Part shown: positions 1-13,254 of the stretch, piece after piece | Layout: each line of letters opens with the position of its first letter | How positions within the stretch are numbered: position 1 is the stretch's first letter | Source: Amblyomma americanum | Taxonomy: Eukaryota > Arthropoda > Arachnida > Ixodida > Ixodidae | Reading direction: 5' to 3' | Assembly: GCF_052857255.1 (NCBI RefSeq) | Contig: NC_135497.1 | Coordinates: forward strand, 182,416,777-182,480,776 | DNA length: 64,000 bases | Notes under the pieces: generated by a model | Seen by the model: only the letters and a program-made list of their open reading frames with translations | Told to the model about the DNA's origin: nothing | Databases searched by the model: none | Made by a program: the position numbers and the translations under genes

Positions 1-164
1 GACATAGCAGTGGAAGATGTCTTGATAAAACAAAGTGTATTTGTGGGCCTCTATTTCGTGACGTCAATAACTTAAAGAGCATAGGGAACCTTGATAAACA
101 GTCCATACTTGCTGGACTGTCATCTGCTTGTGATATCGCTTCGAGTATAAGGGCAGGATAAGTT

Positions 165-682
165 TGGAGCAAGAAAAACGGCTTGAAAGAGAAAACAGGA
201 AGGAAAGAAGCGACAAACACAGCGCCGAACTTACAACTAAATGTGTTTCATGCGACGTCTCAATGAACACAGAAAGCATACAGCACAACTTGAAAACACC
301 AAAATCAAATACCCTTATCATCACTCCTACTGGTCCGTATCTAAAAAGGCTATCTCTTTCCTGGATAAGCAAACAGAAGGAATGCTCTTGTCACTTGCCA
401 CCTCTATCCACTATCCTATATCCACAAAATAGGTGACAAGTGCCTGAGTGTCTTTCTGTTTGCTTATCAAAGAAAGAGATAGTTCTTAGATATGGACCTG
501 TAGGAGTGATGAGAATGGTATTTGATATTGTTGTTGCCTTTAGGTTGTGCTGTATGCTTTGTGTGTTCATTGCGATGTCGCATGAAATGCACTAGGTTTT
601 AAGTTCGGCACGGTTTTCGGCGCGGTGTCTGTCGCTCCTTTCTTTCCTGTCTCGTCTTTCATGCCGCATTTCTTGCTTTAAT
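165..682. repeat. Foldback (inverted repeat) element with decayed ORF
   Basis: Two imperfect arms of about 230-250 bp (about 165-398 and 431-682) face each other around a short AT-rich loop. Matching landmarks read in opposite directions: the CAAGAAA start, GAAAGAAGCGACA-like, CATACAGCACAAC, CACTCCTAC and AAGCAAACAGA. Both arms, read outside to inside, give a related Arg/Glu-rich peptide (left QEKRLERENRKERSD; right QEMRHERRDRKERSD), so the arms are copies of a once-coding sequence, now broken by stops. It could be a foldback transposon or an inverted pair of truncated retroelements; similarity by eye is roughly 75-80 percent. Confidence 0.6.
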
Positions 683-699
683 GATGAACCGACTAGCCC

Positions 700-3600
700 A
701 GCCATCCTCTCTCTTGAGGACAAGATTGAAACGTGCTTTTAACTTCTGGTCTCATGTGCACTCGCAGGCTTGAGTAGGACGTCTGCTGGGTGGAACGGGC
801 AGGTATACCCCCCCCCCCCCTTCCCCAAATTAAAAGCATACAGCCCAAGGGTTTTGCTTGTGAGGCCTGCTGTATGCCTGGTTATGCATCCTCAGCGACT
901 GTAACGTCTCGAAAGAAAAATGGCTTCGCGTCCTAAGTCCTCCCAAACTTTGGACTTGTAGGTGTGCTAGGGAGCCCCGCTGAACAGCTTAGAAGGAAAC
1001 CCCTTGGGCTTTATATTTTTGATGGGGGCTGTACAATTCTCTAAATGGCCGTGAAGCTGTGTGCCTGCGCCTCGTATGCAGGAATGGCGTGGCGAGGAGT
1101 GCCAGCATATTGTACGTTTTGGCTTTCTCCCTAACCAACCATTTCACAATCTGTGGGGCTGCTTCGACCGCTTGTTAATTCTGTCGATGCAGATAGCTTC
1201 GTATACGACGTTGCGTAATCCGGGTTTCTCTGATAACGATTCATATCGCGTAAATGTCGTGTTCGCTGTCGACCGTGAAAAGGCCTGTTTGTGCAGTGTT
1301 ATTCCTTCCATTGTGTCGTCTCTGGGTTTTATAAACTTAATAGTGGAATGGTAGACGTCTTGAATCTAGAGAACAAATATGCTCCGGGCTCAACGCGCCA
1401 GGAAATAAGTTTATTCAGTATACCATGAGCATCGTTATCAGCCCCTAGTACATTTCGCATGTTGTGAAAAATTCCAACCTCAGAGCTGTTCTTGCGGCTA
1501 CAAAGTTGCACCTACGCATGCTGTCTCCTTATGAAGAAAATAGGTTGCTCTAGTTACAACAACAATTACCTTCCCCTTTTTTAGTGTTCATTTTCCAGAA
1601 GAGATAGCAGGACACGTGATATTGGTTATTTTGCATTTATGTAATGGTATTATGCATAAACTTAGTCACTCTTCAGAAAACATGTAACATTAGCCACCCG
1701 TTTCATGGTTCACAAGGTAACGTAAAACAGCTATTTCGGCTGGCGAACACATTCCATATTTTGAATATACAAAATGCTTGCGTTTTCAAGAAGCTTGTAG
1801 GCAAAACAAACTCTCCAGTGCACATAACTTGTGTAAATAGCTTAAGTTTGTTGGGCTACTGCGCTGAGGGAAAGCGCATTTTCGAAATTCTAAAAACTGA
1901 TATGGATATTACTTACAATGGGCTACACAGCTCTCTGTAATTAAGAAGACTAAAGATAATAGTAACAAAGTTAACTATTCAATATTTGTTAACCAGCCTG
2001 CTAGTTAGCACGTCTTAGCTGATGTACTGCACCGCTTACACTGCTACGCCTAAAAAAGCCCTCTTCTAACTGAAAAAGCTTATTTTTAAAAACTGCGTAA
2101 AGTGTTAGGTGACACACCCTGTATATATTAAAAGAGATTCGCGCAACTGATGCAGCCGTTGTCGTGGTAGAGCGGGGATGATTTTGCGAACAGCATTGCA
2201 TATGCAGCGTGGGCGTCGGTATGCTTGAATTATCAGTATATATAAGGAAACGTGAATTTAAAAGCCAGAAATTTTCTCCAGAACTTGAGATTTAGGTGCA
2301 CCATCCGAGGCGCGCTCCCTTTTACGAAACTGTGCGGCGGATTACAGGGCTGCTTAACCTTTATATCGTGAGCTGGTTACTGAAAGAGCTACACTTCTTG
2401 TGCATGCGTCCGCATTCTTTTTAACATTTAGTGGCTGCCGTTCCTCATGCCGACCACGTGACCTCAGTAATATCCTGTGCTGCGTATGGTGCCCAACTTT
2501 GCTGGTCGCGCCACTATGCATTGCTACCAGCACACGAGGAGCGAAATGTTGCTGCGCTGATCGGTGAAAAGAAAAAAAGAACAGCCGTTATACGCTCCGA
2601 AGATTGCTGATTTACGTTGAGGACCACGCAAATGGGATGCGGGCAGTTGGTAGACGAGTTGCAGCGACTGTACTTTCTCGATTGCGAAACAGCCCTCTGC
2701 CGACTTCCGGCGAGCTCTCGTGTTTCGTTAGCACGTGTGCACCGACGTCGCTGTCGGCCTCGCACGAGCCTCGCGTCACTTGCAAAAGAGAGCCTGTAAG
2801 CCGGCACCACGGAAGGACGGCAGACGGTGTAGTCCCGAACTAGCCAAAAGCAAAAAAATCGGGTGGAGTTGCAAGTTGCGCTCATGCGACTGTACGCCAT
2901 TAGTTTTTTGCTTTTAGCGCTAGCGCCCATAAGCATTCAGAGAGACACTGAGCTTTGCCCACAGTCGCGACTATTCATGTATGGCTGTACGACGCAGCTT
3001 TGACAGCTAGAACGTTGCGTTCTTGCGTCACAGTACGCTTCTATTGGTTCGGCAGGGCGGACACATGGTGTGCTAAAGTTGTTAGCTGGCAGGCACATCT
3101 GCACGGTCTTTTTTTTTCATTATTGTTGGCACTTCATGCACGAGTATAGATGGAATAGTGGGTCTGCGCAGTATGTCCCGGTAACTTTTACGCCATTACA
3201 TACTTGCCCTGGCTCTCGTGTGATAGGCGTGCACTTCACCTACCTTTAAGTTTGGTTGGTTTCAGGGCAGCGGTTTCCTTCTCTGTTGTTTTGAAGTGAC
3301 CCGTGGAGGCTGGTTCTTGAAGCTTCATGTAGAGTCTTCTTGGTATGCTCCCGAGGAGTTCGGTACTCTGGCCAGTCCACCTTGGAATAGTTATTTTTTT
3401 AATACTTTCAGGCCTGAACTTGTTAGTGTGACAGTAGTATTAAAGCACTTGTTGAGCTGTTGACTGCAGGTCGCTCTAATCTGCCCATTCATTGGCTGGC
3501 AGTCGTTCTCCACACAAAGCTTATTAGTCTCTTTGATTCGTGCCCGTATATGGTTGCCTTGCAGCATGTTTTACAGCGCATCATAAAACTCTGTGCGTGC

Positions 3601-3740
3601 GATGCTTCTGACGCTTAGCCTATCGCGGGTAAGAGCATGATTTCTTTTTCAACCCCTCGGGCTTCTGACCGCGCTCTCCTCTTCGCTTGCACAAAGGAGG
3701 ACTGCTAATGGCAGCATTCGATGTGCTTTGATGAATCCTT
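700..3740. other. Unassigned intergenic stretch
   Basis: No gene recognised. There is a C-run at about 810-820 and a locally CpG-rich patch at about 2630-2830. The open frames here (for example 1061-1354 and 2514-2936 minus) lack any domain signature, splice context or biased codon use, and I regard them as chance. Confidence 0.5.
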
Positions 3741-3848
3741 CCAGAATTCAAGCGCTGCAATGACAGCACACAGAAAGGAGGACGACGGGAAGCTCATGCC
3801 CCGTCGTTTTCCTTTCTGTGTGCTGTTCTTGTTGCGCTTTAATTCTGG
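3741..3848. repeat. Long imperfect palindrome (hairpin)
   Basis: The segment starts CCAGAATT and ends AATTCTGG. The arms match over nearly their full ~48 bp (GACAGCACACAGAAAGG on the left against CCTTTCTGTGTGCTGTT on the right; GACGACGGG against CCCCGTCGT) around a 9-nt loop. The sequence just downstream, GCACCAACTTGCCCCGC, resembles the one just past the foldback at 165-682 (GAACCGACTAGCCCAGC), so both probably belong to one repeat family. Confidence 0.6.
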
Positions 3849-4288
3849 AAGCTATGCACCAACTTGCCCCGCTAAGTGTTTTACCGCTTTCACGGAATAA
3901 AAGTGAACCTGACGAAACAGAGTAGAAAAACAGGAGAGAACGGAAGAAATGCAGGGAAGAGTGGAATGGTGGGGTTTAGGGCACCTGTAAGGCTTTGATG
4001 GAGTACAGGCTGTTGGATTCCTGGCGAGTAGGTTTTAGCGGGATCACGTTCTTCGAGTCCCGTGCTGTTTATAATCAGTTGCGCATATTTGTGCGCCGAC
4101 CGTCGTACTCAGGTACTTTCCGTACTGTGCAGTGGTGCGTTTGGCGCAACAAAGTTTAATATTACGACGTCTCCCGCGTATTGGCGTGAGAGGACTGGGT
4201 GCTGCCTGATTTTAGCCGCCTTTGTCAGTGCCACTCATTCTTGCGCTGAGTCCACGTCCTGAAGCTGTGACCAAGAAGTGCTCAAGAA
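3849..4288. other. Unassigned stretch
   Basis: No gene, domain or repeat recognised apart from the tail of the palindrome family just after 3848. Confidence 0.4.
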
Positions 4289-4345
4289 GTTTTTTCTCTT
4301 TTTTTTTATTCGACGAGTATGCCGTTGGGCATAAGTTAAGAAAGT
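4289..4345 (-). repeat. Solo 3' end of an I-like LINE (hairpin tail)
   Basis: A T-run followed by a short hairpin (TATGCCGTTGGGCATA, 4318-4333) and AAGTT. The same arrangement ends the RNase H-bearing LINE at 16646-16695 (T-run, TGTGCCATGAGGCATA, AAGTT). On the minus strand this reads hairpin then A-rich tail, as expected for a retrotransposed 3' end. No coding part remains. It could instead be a SINE that borrowed this tail. Confidence 0.4.
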
Positions 4346-7300
4346 GGATATTGATGTAGGACGTCAAGTTACAGGATGGAGTCTAGTTGTTTCGCAAAAA
4401 AAAAAAAACTCGCAAAGCGAGTCTACATATAGTGCTTTTCCAGTTTTCCCTCACCGTTGTCAGATGCGCGGTTGCATTGAAGGACCGCTTCCCTTAGGAA
4501 GCGTGCTCGCCCTTGAACCGTCACTGGCGTGCACAAAAAGTAACTGTTTCGAAATAATTATTGTTTTTCACGTTGTTATGTTGTCTACAAGTGCCGGTCT
4601 TCTGTCGTGTCGAGCTTGTAAAGCGGAACTCTGTTACGCTACTTTTTCCAACGTGTTGCAGCTCTTTTGAGCACGTGTGGCGCCGCTTGAATGTGGTAGT
4701 TCGCGCGGAAGATTCCTTTGATACTTCGTGTTCATAAACTATCGTGTAAAGGTTCCTGTGAAATGGTATAAACGTAAAATGTCAGCCGTCAGTCTCTGGT
4801 TTGGTACTGCGTTGTGTTGAAGGAAAGAGTGGCTATGAACAAAGATGGTGAGTTGTTTCAAAAAGTGTGCAATGTAAACTTAGGTGCACGATCAGTTAAG
4901 CAGCATCCGTCAGTTTTTTAGGGATGCAGCTTACTGCGTGATTTATTGACCACTACGCCACTTCACAATCGTGGCTGTGTAACTTTTCCTCACTCTCCAG
5001 TTCATCATGTTTGTTTTGCTGAGGTTTGTTGAGCAGAGCAGTTAGCGTGCTTCAAACTTGCAGGTTTCTTCCTTTGTGTCATAAGAGTAGCAAATGAACC
5101 CACACATTTAGGAGTTTATCGCGACTTAACTTGACAGTGATTTTTTTGTCTCTCAGCGCTCACAGAAACTGGAGAATTGGACAAAAGTATATTTTGGAAC
5201 CACGTTTACAAGCCTGTCCTGTGGCAGGATTTTTACACGCGCATGGAATATCAGGGCTCGCGCCTTGGGAAACTTGTAGGTTATGACTTTTAGCTCTTGT
5301 TGGCGTGGCTCCTTTTTGAAAGTCCTCTGAAAAATAGGCAGCTAGGAAAACATGGTAACTTATCACTTGAGCTGAAGGTATGTTGTGCATTTTGTATGCA
5401 AGTTTAAAGCTATAAGCTGCTTTGACCTTGTTGACAAGAAAGCCCTTGAATGAATTAGAGGCAACTGACATTCTTAAGCCTTGTGAAGCAGCATCCGAAA
5501 GGTGACTTTTGTATACGAAAGTACTACTTGTGAAAACACATCTTTTATCACACGGTATTGTGTTCAGTGAACCACGGAATACGAGTGCCAATTATTATTT
5601 TTGTACTGCATTTTTCAAGGCTCGCTCGAGCTGCACGCTTTCCAGTGATAACATGGTTTTGGTTATTGTTGTTTTGTGCTGGTTTGTTCTGCACTTGAAG
5701 CCATAAAACTTGTGTGCAGTGAAGCTCAGAAGTGTATCTACAGAAGCTTTTGAAGGGGGGGTGCGCACTCTGAAAATGCTTCACTTTTTCGAATGCATTA
5801 TCTGTGGTTTTTTGTTTAGTATGTGTCTCTCAAGTCATGAAGGGAAGGGGGCAACAAAGCAGCCTTGAACCTTTCTCTTTTCTTCAATCTTGATATGATC
5901 AACCCTGCATAAATGACACATTTTGCAGCTGGCCTGGCACCAAGAGCGAAGCTAACCTTAGGTTCTTGGAATAAAAAAGAAAACTGACTGCCCCGCTAAT
6001 GTGACGTCGCATTTTATGGCCCCTTTTGGCCAATGACGCATCTAAACAGCACTGTTTATCTTGACCATGTATAAAAAAAGTTAAGAGCAATGCACGGGCT
6101 ATGATCATAGCGGGTGAAATACCGGTGCTTTTTCGTCGAGTGTTGAGAACGTTTGAGGGTAGTCTGCCAGGGGCAGCGAGGATACGCTATATGTACTTTC
6201 TTTTATTTTAGAGGGAGTGCCATAGCGCAGTAGTAGCGAAAATGGCATCCGTCAATCTGGACAACAACGATTTACCTGTGCCTACATTTCAGTGCAAATG
6301 GATCAGGTGCCCCAGTGGTGATATTAAGAAACGATTATGGTAATAGGTCATGTTCAGCATGTACGAGTCGCAGTTGAAAGTGCATGGAGTCACTACCGCG
6401 CCGCTGCCATCTCTAGCGCCTCTAGCGTTCCCTTGGGCGGTGATTCTTGTTCCCGTTCCATATCCTGAGTTCTATGCGAGCAATATCTGTTGCTAGCTAA
6501 ACTGCCTTATCAAATTTAGAACGGCCGTAATGCACAGGAGTGCGACACAACACGCGAGCGCTCCATATTACATCATAAGAAAATGAGCAGCCCAACGCAG
6601 AAAGCCGGTACTCTAGAACATCCCTCTGTCGCCGCTAGCGCCCCCGGAACTTTATGACGTTGCTGCTGAAATTAGCAGAAAAGGCTCATTATGCTGCCTG
6701 CAGGGAGGAGTTCTTTGTCTAGCTAACGTGACTCGCCGCTGAGTGCGTTTTATACTGTCGATGTGCGCGGCATCATTTCGTGCATATGGCAAGGAATTTG
6801 GCGTGGATGAATTCTGATACTCTCTTAGGTAACGGTCGGGTTAAGTAAGCAACATTTCTTGGCAGCCGATTCTCAGGGCAAGAATTGGGATTCTTTGGCC
6901 AGCTACAAAACGTATAATTATTCCAGCAGTGACGAATGATTGCAGGCTTGCAGAAAAATATATCCTAATGTCGCGTAATGAGGGGCTCTATTGAACATGA
7001 TTGTTTCACAAGGTAGATGAGTGCACCTTGTTATTGGCCGGAAAGCTAAGCTTGGCATCTCTGCGTAATTGATGCCACATGCAACGTGTGTTCGAAGTTT
7101 GATTCGTGCTTCTATGATTGCATTTATTGTATTTCCTGTACCTCATTCCTTTGGAACAATTTGCCTTTCATCATTCAGCAGATGGCATTTATTGTGTTTC
7201 CTCTACCTCATGTTTTCAAACCCATTTGCGTATCATCAGTCAGCCGCAGCTGCGTGACATTCCCGGTGCCTACCGCGGCGCTCAGGAAAATTGAGCGCTT

Positions 7301-8470
7301 TGCTGAATCGCAGTACTGCGCTGAGAATGTGGACAAGCGCTCGGATGTAGTATACCTGCTGCCATTCCTTATATGTTTCTCCTGTGACGTATTGCCCTTA
7401 ATCGGTCATAAAAAGAAGTAAAGGAGAGAAGGCCTGATGCATTTCAGTGCCTCTCTGGAATAAACAGGCGAATATTAGGGCATATAGTTCGTGATATTTC
7501 ACTGTTTCTGCGCTGAGATTTTGCTACGATATGTCAGCTAGAATCAATAATCTTATCAGTGGGATGGCGTTTGACAGGGGCCAGTTTTAAAATTGCTCCG
7601 GCGGTAAGAAAAAAAATTATTGCAATGGCTTCTGATAGGCAGAGATGTTAATGTCTTTATGTTTGGCGTTATGGTTTCACACTTATTGGTTATTTAAAGC
7701 GGCAAGAACAACTCTTAAAAGTGATTACTGCGACATTTTTAACATTCCAGGTCTTCATCTTGTTATGGCACACGTCGGAGTAATCTTCGTACAAAACTTT
7801 TCTTAGCTCTGGGTTTGCTTGAACTTCAGTTCTTTCTCCCTATTTTAGGGAAATAGCATTACTAGCCGTACCCACGGGAGTGGTCGCACCGTTTAAACAC
7901 TAAAGTGAAGTGAAATGAACTTTTAATATAGTTTTCGTCGTCGTTCGCTTCTCGCTTTAAATCTGTGATGTGCGCATTCGTGGGAGGTTGTGCCGACAGA
8001 TATTGAAAAAAAAAAATTATCACTGGGAAAATTGGAAGAATTTTCTTGGTACCGATGACTGCAGAATTCATGCAGTCTGACTGCCGACATGGCTGGCTCG
8101 TTGGTCGGAAAGTTTTTTTATGAGCAACGCTTTACCACGGTCCTTTTTTTTTAAAGGGGTATCCAATATTCTTGCCACAAGAAATGTCTCATACTTCACT
8201 GCTGCACACTGATAGCTGCATAAGACATGATGTTTTATGTCCCGTGTCTAAATGGCTGCATTTCTTCGTTTATTACCATGACACGAGTGTTCTATGTATT
8301 TCAAACGTTGAAACAAAATAAAGTATACCATGCCTGCAGAAGTTGTTTGTATTTCGTGACGGTATTTCAGCCTGCCTATGAAGTTTAGAATGACACCATG
8401 TATTTGTTGCCAAGGGATAAGCCATTATAGATATCCCTCCCGCCCAGTTAGCGCATTAATCTGTTGTTGC
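4346..8470. other. Unassigned intergenic stretch
   Basis: About 4 kb with no recognisable gene. Several frames of 60-143 codons are open (for example 5160-5591 minus, 7086-7421 plus) but show no domain, signal or splice structure. A weak tandem duplication sits at about 7118-7230, where GCATTTATTGTRTTTCC and a following TACCTCAT recur about 68 bp apart. Confidence 0.45.
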
Positions 8471-8530
8471 AATTTTTTTTTATTTCATTTATTGAAGCCT
8501 TAAGGGCCCGTGGGCATTACATGAGACGCG
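8471..8530 (-). mobile_element. LINE (CR1/L2-like) 3' terminal remnant
   Basis: T-rich TTTATTTCATTTATT followed by CCTTAAGGGCCCGTGGGCA. The layout parallels the minus-strand 3' end of the CR1-like LINE at 46140 (TTTATTTATTTGG then CCCTTCATGAGGGTCGTTAC). I infer a strongly 5'-truncated copy; no RT sequence can be read next to it. Confidence 0.4.
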
Positions 8531-10004
8531 CAGTCTTCACATGCGGGAGGTTGCGACCTTTCCGGATCGCTTACCGGAATCTCAACGCGGCGTTCATATT
8601 AAAGCTTCCTCACCCGTCATGATTTCAATTGCTTCCCGCCAGACATGCACAAGTTTATAAGAGCCCCAGTAAAACTTCATCTTCGTATCTAATTCCGGTC
8701 TGATTTTCTATACAATGATGGACTTTTATGCTGCCAGAAAATAAAAGAGGTTATTTTTTATTATTTCATGGTCATTGGGTTTACTCCTTGCATATTGCTT
8801 TTGGCCTGTTTTATACGCCGGATTCAGCAGCGCTTCTCCACACTATAGCTCTTCTCTCTGTTCAAGTTTAACGGACATTTAAAGCTTAGTTAAGGCTGCT
8901 GTGTAACGCGTAGTGCTTCTCAGTTCTTAGTGCTCGTTAATTACTAAATATACAAATATACAAGGCGAGGCTTTTCACGTACTTTGTTCGCGTACTATGT
9001 TTTGTAGCCATGAGGTCATGAGGTAACTAGCGCTTTAAGCTTAGAAGTGAAAGCGACATTTTATCCTGCGTGAAAAGCAATGGCAGCTGAATATAAGAAA
9101 TGGGCTGTCATTGGGCTTATCACCGTCATCGGAATTGAGTAATGCTGCTGAGATTGCTTTTCAAAAAGGTAAGTTTTTGCTTTTGGGTATATTGGTTCAT
9201 ATATGAACAACAAAAATAAAAAGAGAAAAACGGTCACATACCAGCGATAGCACCAAAAGGGAGAGAAAGCTTCAGATAAATATGGTATCATCACTGAAAG
9301 TTTTGTCTGGACCTTCAAATTTATATCCGGAGAACATGAGCATTGAGTTTTGAATGCGTACACAAACTTGTGCGGATCGCCCACGCCCGTTATTTCTAAA
9401 CCGCTGTCTAGCTCCCGGGGTGAGTTCCTGAAATAGCTGAAGACATTTTTATGTACAAATGTCGAAGCAAACTCGAGACTAATAATTACCTGCAACTTTA
9501 ACCTTCCCCATATAAAATGGCAAAGCCCGTTTTGTTTTGCCACTGATCCATGAACACAAGAAAAACGATTCAAAATATGTTCAGCTGCAAAAAATTGCTC
9601 TTGTGTTCACCTGCTCATGTAACGAAATTGTGCAAGAGGACACAAGAACAACACCCAAATCACGGCCAAGTTGAACCTGGTGTTCCTGTCAAATAAAATA
9701 GATGCATGCATGGTTACTGCAGAAGGTGGCATCTCTAACTACAAGATGATTGTTTTTACAATACCAGTATGAGGTAGTTATTGTTCGAGGACCCACATCT
9801 CTGAGCGCATTAAGGACTCTGATGTACGGCTGACAATTCCATCCGTTACCTGTAATCCGCCATGGACGATTTTGAAATTAAATTCCATCCATACACAATT
9901 TAACAGTTGTGGCCGCGCTTTAAAATACGAGTACAGGATTTTCAGTTGTGAAGCAACTGAGAAATATTGTAAGATGCTGTCAAGTCCAGCTTTCTCGGGC
10001 AAAA
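8531..10004. other. Unassigned stretch
   Basis: No gene recognised. The 170-codon minus frame at 9061-9573 has no domain or signal I can identify. The last ~80 bases lead into the ~300-bp repeat family. Confidence 0.4.
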
Positions 10005-10612
10005 GTTTTTAAAATTAGAAAATTGTAAGACACTATTATGGAAATACTGAAGGTAGTGGTCCCTTATTCTGATATGTCGCAAAGTCTTTTTTTTTTTAAG
10101 TGTTTCCAGCGATCGCAAAGAGCAGTTACGACTGCCATAGAAAAACAATAGGGAACGCTTTTGACGATAGCAAAAACGTGAATAGAAAAAAAAATAGAAT
10201 ACTGCCGTCGGGTGATCTGCGGATATATTGATTGTTATAGTGAAATCTTACATTATATGAAAACATTGCGTTCATAAACGATTGTCCGCTCAAAGATGCT
10301 TTTGTCCAGAATTGCTGGGTATGTATGGAAGTACTGAAGGTAACTATCCAATCTTAAAATGCGTAGCAAAATCTTTCTTCTGAAGTTTGTCCTTCGCCCG
10401 CAACGAGTAGTTATAAGCTGCCATAAAAAAACCTAATGAGGAACGTTTCTGAGGATTGCAAAAATGGTAATAACAAAAAACAACAGGTCCGCTGAGGGGA
10501 GATCTGAGGATACGTTGATTGTTATGGTGAAATCGTACGATACTGAAAAAAATTGCACTTGTAACCAACTTCCCGTTGAAAAATGCGCTTGTTCAGAATT
10601 TCTGGTTATGCA
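10005..10612. repeat. Tandem pair of a ~300-bp dispersed repeat
   Basis: Two diverged head-to-tail units (about 10005-10318 and 10319-10612). Shared landmarks in the same order: TACTGAAGGTA, AAAATCTTT/AAAGTCTTT, CTGCCATA, a GATCTG-GGATA block, TTGATTGTTATRGTGAAATC, GAAAA-ATTGC, and TTCAGAATT or TCCAGAATT at the end. Further copies lie at 14628-15410 and 30380-30635. There is no coding capacity and no obvious terminal repeats; it could be a satellite-like or non-autonomous DNA element. Confidence 0.6.
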
Positions 10613-10959
10613 TACAGCATTGTGAAGACTGGTATTTCCCGACTCGTGTAAAGAAGACGATGCACCGCAGCAACTGGATCACCTGGGGGGTAATTCGTAT
10701 GCGAATGAAAATTTAAAAAAATGCGTAAAAAGAAAAATAAACGCACTCAAATTTCGCGACTTTGATCTCAGCTGAAGCAAGCCTTGAAACAATTTAAAAT
10801 AAAAGTTCTTCGATGAAACGCATAGCCGCTTCCTCTGAATATCGCCGTGAAAGTTTTGGCGATACTTTAGCGTTAAGAAGAAGTACAGGAGGCAAAAAAG
10901 AAAAAAAAAGATCCGGCTCTGAGAAAAAAAAAGAAGACATTGCAGATTAATTTAATCAC

Positions 10960-12680
10960 TTTTTTCAGTCCGTGTTCACAGCGACCAAAGATCACAACGT
11001 AGAGCCCAGTTCAGACCGCTTGTTGCCCAGCCAGATGGATGGCACCATTATCATCCCGGAGGGCTTATTCCAGCAGCTCCTGAATTTAGATGCAAAAAAG
11101 CTAATTGACCAGATGACATACAAAGCCACTTTATCCGGAGATATGCCGAATGGGCATCGCAAAACCTTAAACTTATATTTGAAAGATATCTGCACAGTTA
11201 ATATGTACCTCACGATTGGCGCAGTACAGTGGTAACTGCGGTATTTAATTGTGGCAACCGAGCAGCAGTAAGTTATTGTCGTTCAATATCTCTTACATCC
11301 ATTTCTTGTAAACTCGGGGAGCAGATAATAGCTAAGCACACCTTTCGCTTCTTAGATACTAATTGTTTACTTTACCCACACAAGCACGGATTCAGGAGAC
11401 ATTTCCTCTACCACACAAGTAGTAGAGACAACTCGCAGTTTCACAGTGGCAATTGATGCGAAACGGCAAATATACGTAATAGCTCCAGATTTTTCAAAAC
11501 TTTTGATAATGTTGCACACAATAAATTGATTTTTAACCTGCATAGAACCGGAATTAATTCACCCATAATAAACATATTAAACATACTTAACGAATGTAAC
11601 CAGGCAGTCAAAATGGACGGTCGTGTTTTCGGCTCACTCGCACGGCTTTCAGGAGTTCCACAAGCTTCTGTACTGGGATTGCTATTATTTTGGTGCACAT
11701 TAATGACATCTGTGCTGTCATAGCCCCATACGACTAAATACGTTCGCAGATGACTGCTCCAATTGTTCTACAGTTAGAAACGCGGATTAGCAGCTTAAAA
11801 TTAACAAATGTTTACAGGCTTAAAGTGAATGGGGCAAAAAACGGAGCATGGAAGTAAATTATTGGAATCCTACATGCTCACAGATTATAAGAAAAGCCTT
11901 CTTTAATTTTCATGTTTTATTGGTGGCAAGTGTTTGGTACATACAAGACAGTTTAAACTTCTAGGGATAGCAATAACACAAAATTTGAATTGAAGCATTC
12001 ATATAGGCGACGTATGCTCGAAAGCGCACCTGAGGCTATGTTTCCTGAGAAAACAAATGGAGCATGGTACACACGATGACCGACTAACTGCTTACAGAGC
12101 TTTTGCAAGGCCAATGCATGAATGCGGGTCAGTGGTATGGAGCCCTCGTCAGAATTATAAAGACAAAACAAATAGAAAGAATTTAGAGGTACGCCGTACG
12201 CTTTATCTGCTCCCGATATCAAAGGACAGGCTCAGACAGGTAAATGTTATGTTCCTATAACCTGTACCTGTTAGAAGCACGTGGACAAAAATATTGGTTT
12301 GAAGTATTCCCAATACTCCAAAGACAAATCAATATCAGGAAAGAAACACACATACCATCACATTGAAAACGGAGCTCTAGAACAAATCATAATCAGGTTA
12401 TCCATCCCTACAGCGCGCGAAGTGATGCTTTGTGTCATTCCTTCTTCCCTCAAATGACTGTAATGTGGAATATATTGACATTGTGTGTCGTGAAACAAAG
12501 TGATCTGCCTGGATTCGAACGAACTCTGAATGATCATTTCCGCGAATGTACCGTTTTATGCTGATGTATTCAGTGTTTGTGAATATTATCATTTTATTTG
12601 AAGCTTGATTTCTTCACCGTCTGCGTAAGGAGCCTGGCAAGAATGTTGAGAGCGCTGTTAAATAAATAATAAAGAACGTC
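10960..12680 (+). mobile_element. Decayed CR1-like LINE (reverse transcriptase remains)
   Basis: Plus-strand reading in shifting frames gives RT landmarks in order: RSISLTSISCKLGEQIIAKH near 11280-11340 (the usual xPISLTS block), HGFRRHF near 11387, SGVPQASVLGLLLF near 11650-11690 (the GVPQGSVLGPLLF block), RPMHECGSVVWSP near 12110-12150, and GFERTLNDHFREC near 12511-12550. The end is A-rich (AAATAAATAATAAAG, to about 12680). There are many frameshifts and stops, so this is an old inactive copy. No RNase H is visible, which favours CR1/L2 over the I clade. Confidence 0.7.
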
Positions 12681-13254
12681 ATCGTTAACTTAACGTACTC
12701 CCCGAAACCCTCCATGTCATTATCATCTGAAGCAAGAACCAAGGCTAGTAGCTCACAGGCGCATGCTGTCGTACTGAATTTCACGCACTGCTCAGTTATT
12801 CTCTGCATCTTATTAGCACTGCATCAGTCCTTTCTTTTTTTAAATCTCTCCCTCCTTGAGGACTCGAAGTATTTTTCCCGGTCCATAGCTTATCTTGCCT
12901 TTCCTGACGATAACTGAATGGTGTACACAATAGTGTTGAGTAGCCATTTAATTGCCAGTCGATCACTGCCTTGAACCGGTAGTGCCAAGTGCAGTAGTCC
13001 ACACGCAGTCATTTCCTTCGTCGTACTTTTGGCTATTGGCACGAGCGCTGGCATGCGACACGGGAGCGGCCAACGCCGGATATCATGGGCCACGGTTTAA
13101 TATTGTGCGGATTATCCTCTTCTTTCTTGACCTAAGCCCGTGAGCCTAGCCTTCGTCTACTAGGAAAACTACCAGTTGCGGCATTTTCATTTCATGGACG
13201 GAATGTAAGCCAAGGTGTGGGCCTGCATGGTGGGAGCCTGCAGCAAAAACAGAG

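Noticed and set aside
5160..5591. 143-codon minus ORF
   Set aside because: No domain, signal peptide, splice context or codon bias.
9061..9573. 170-codon minus ORF
   Set aside because: No recognisable family; hydrophobic patch arises from an AT-rich stretch.
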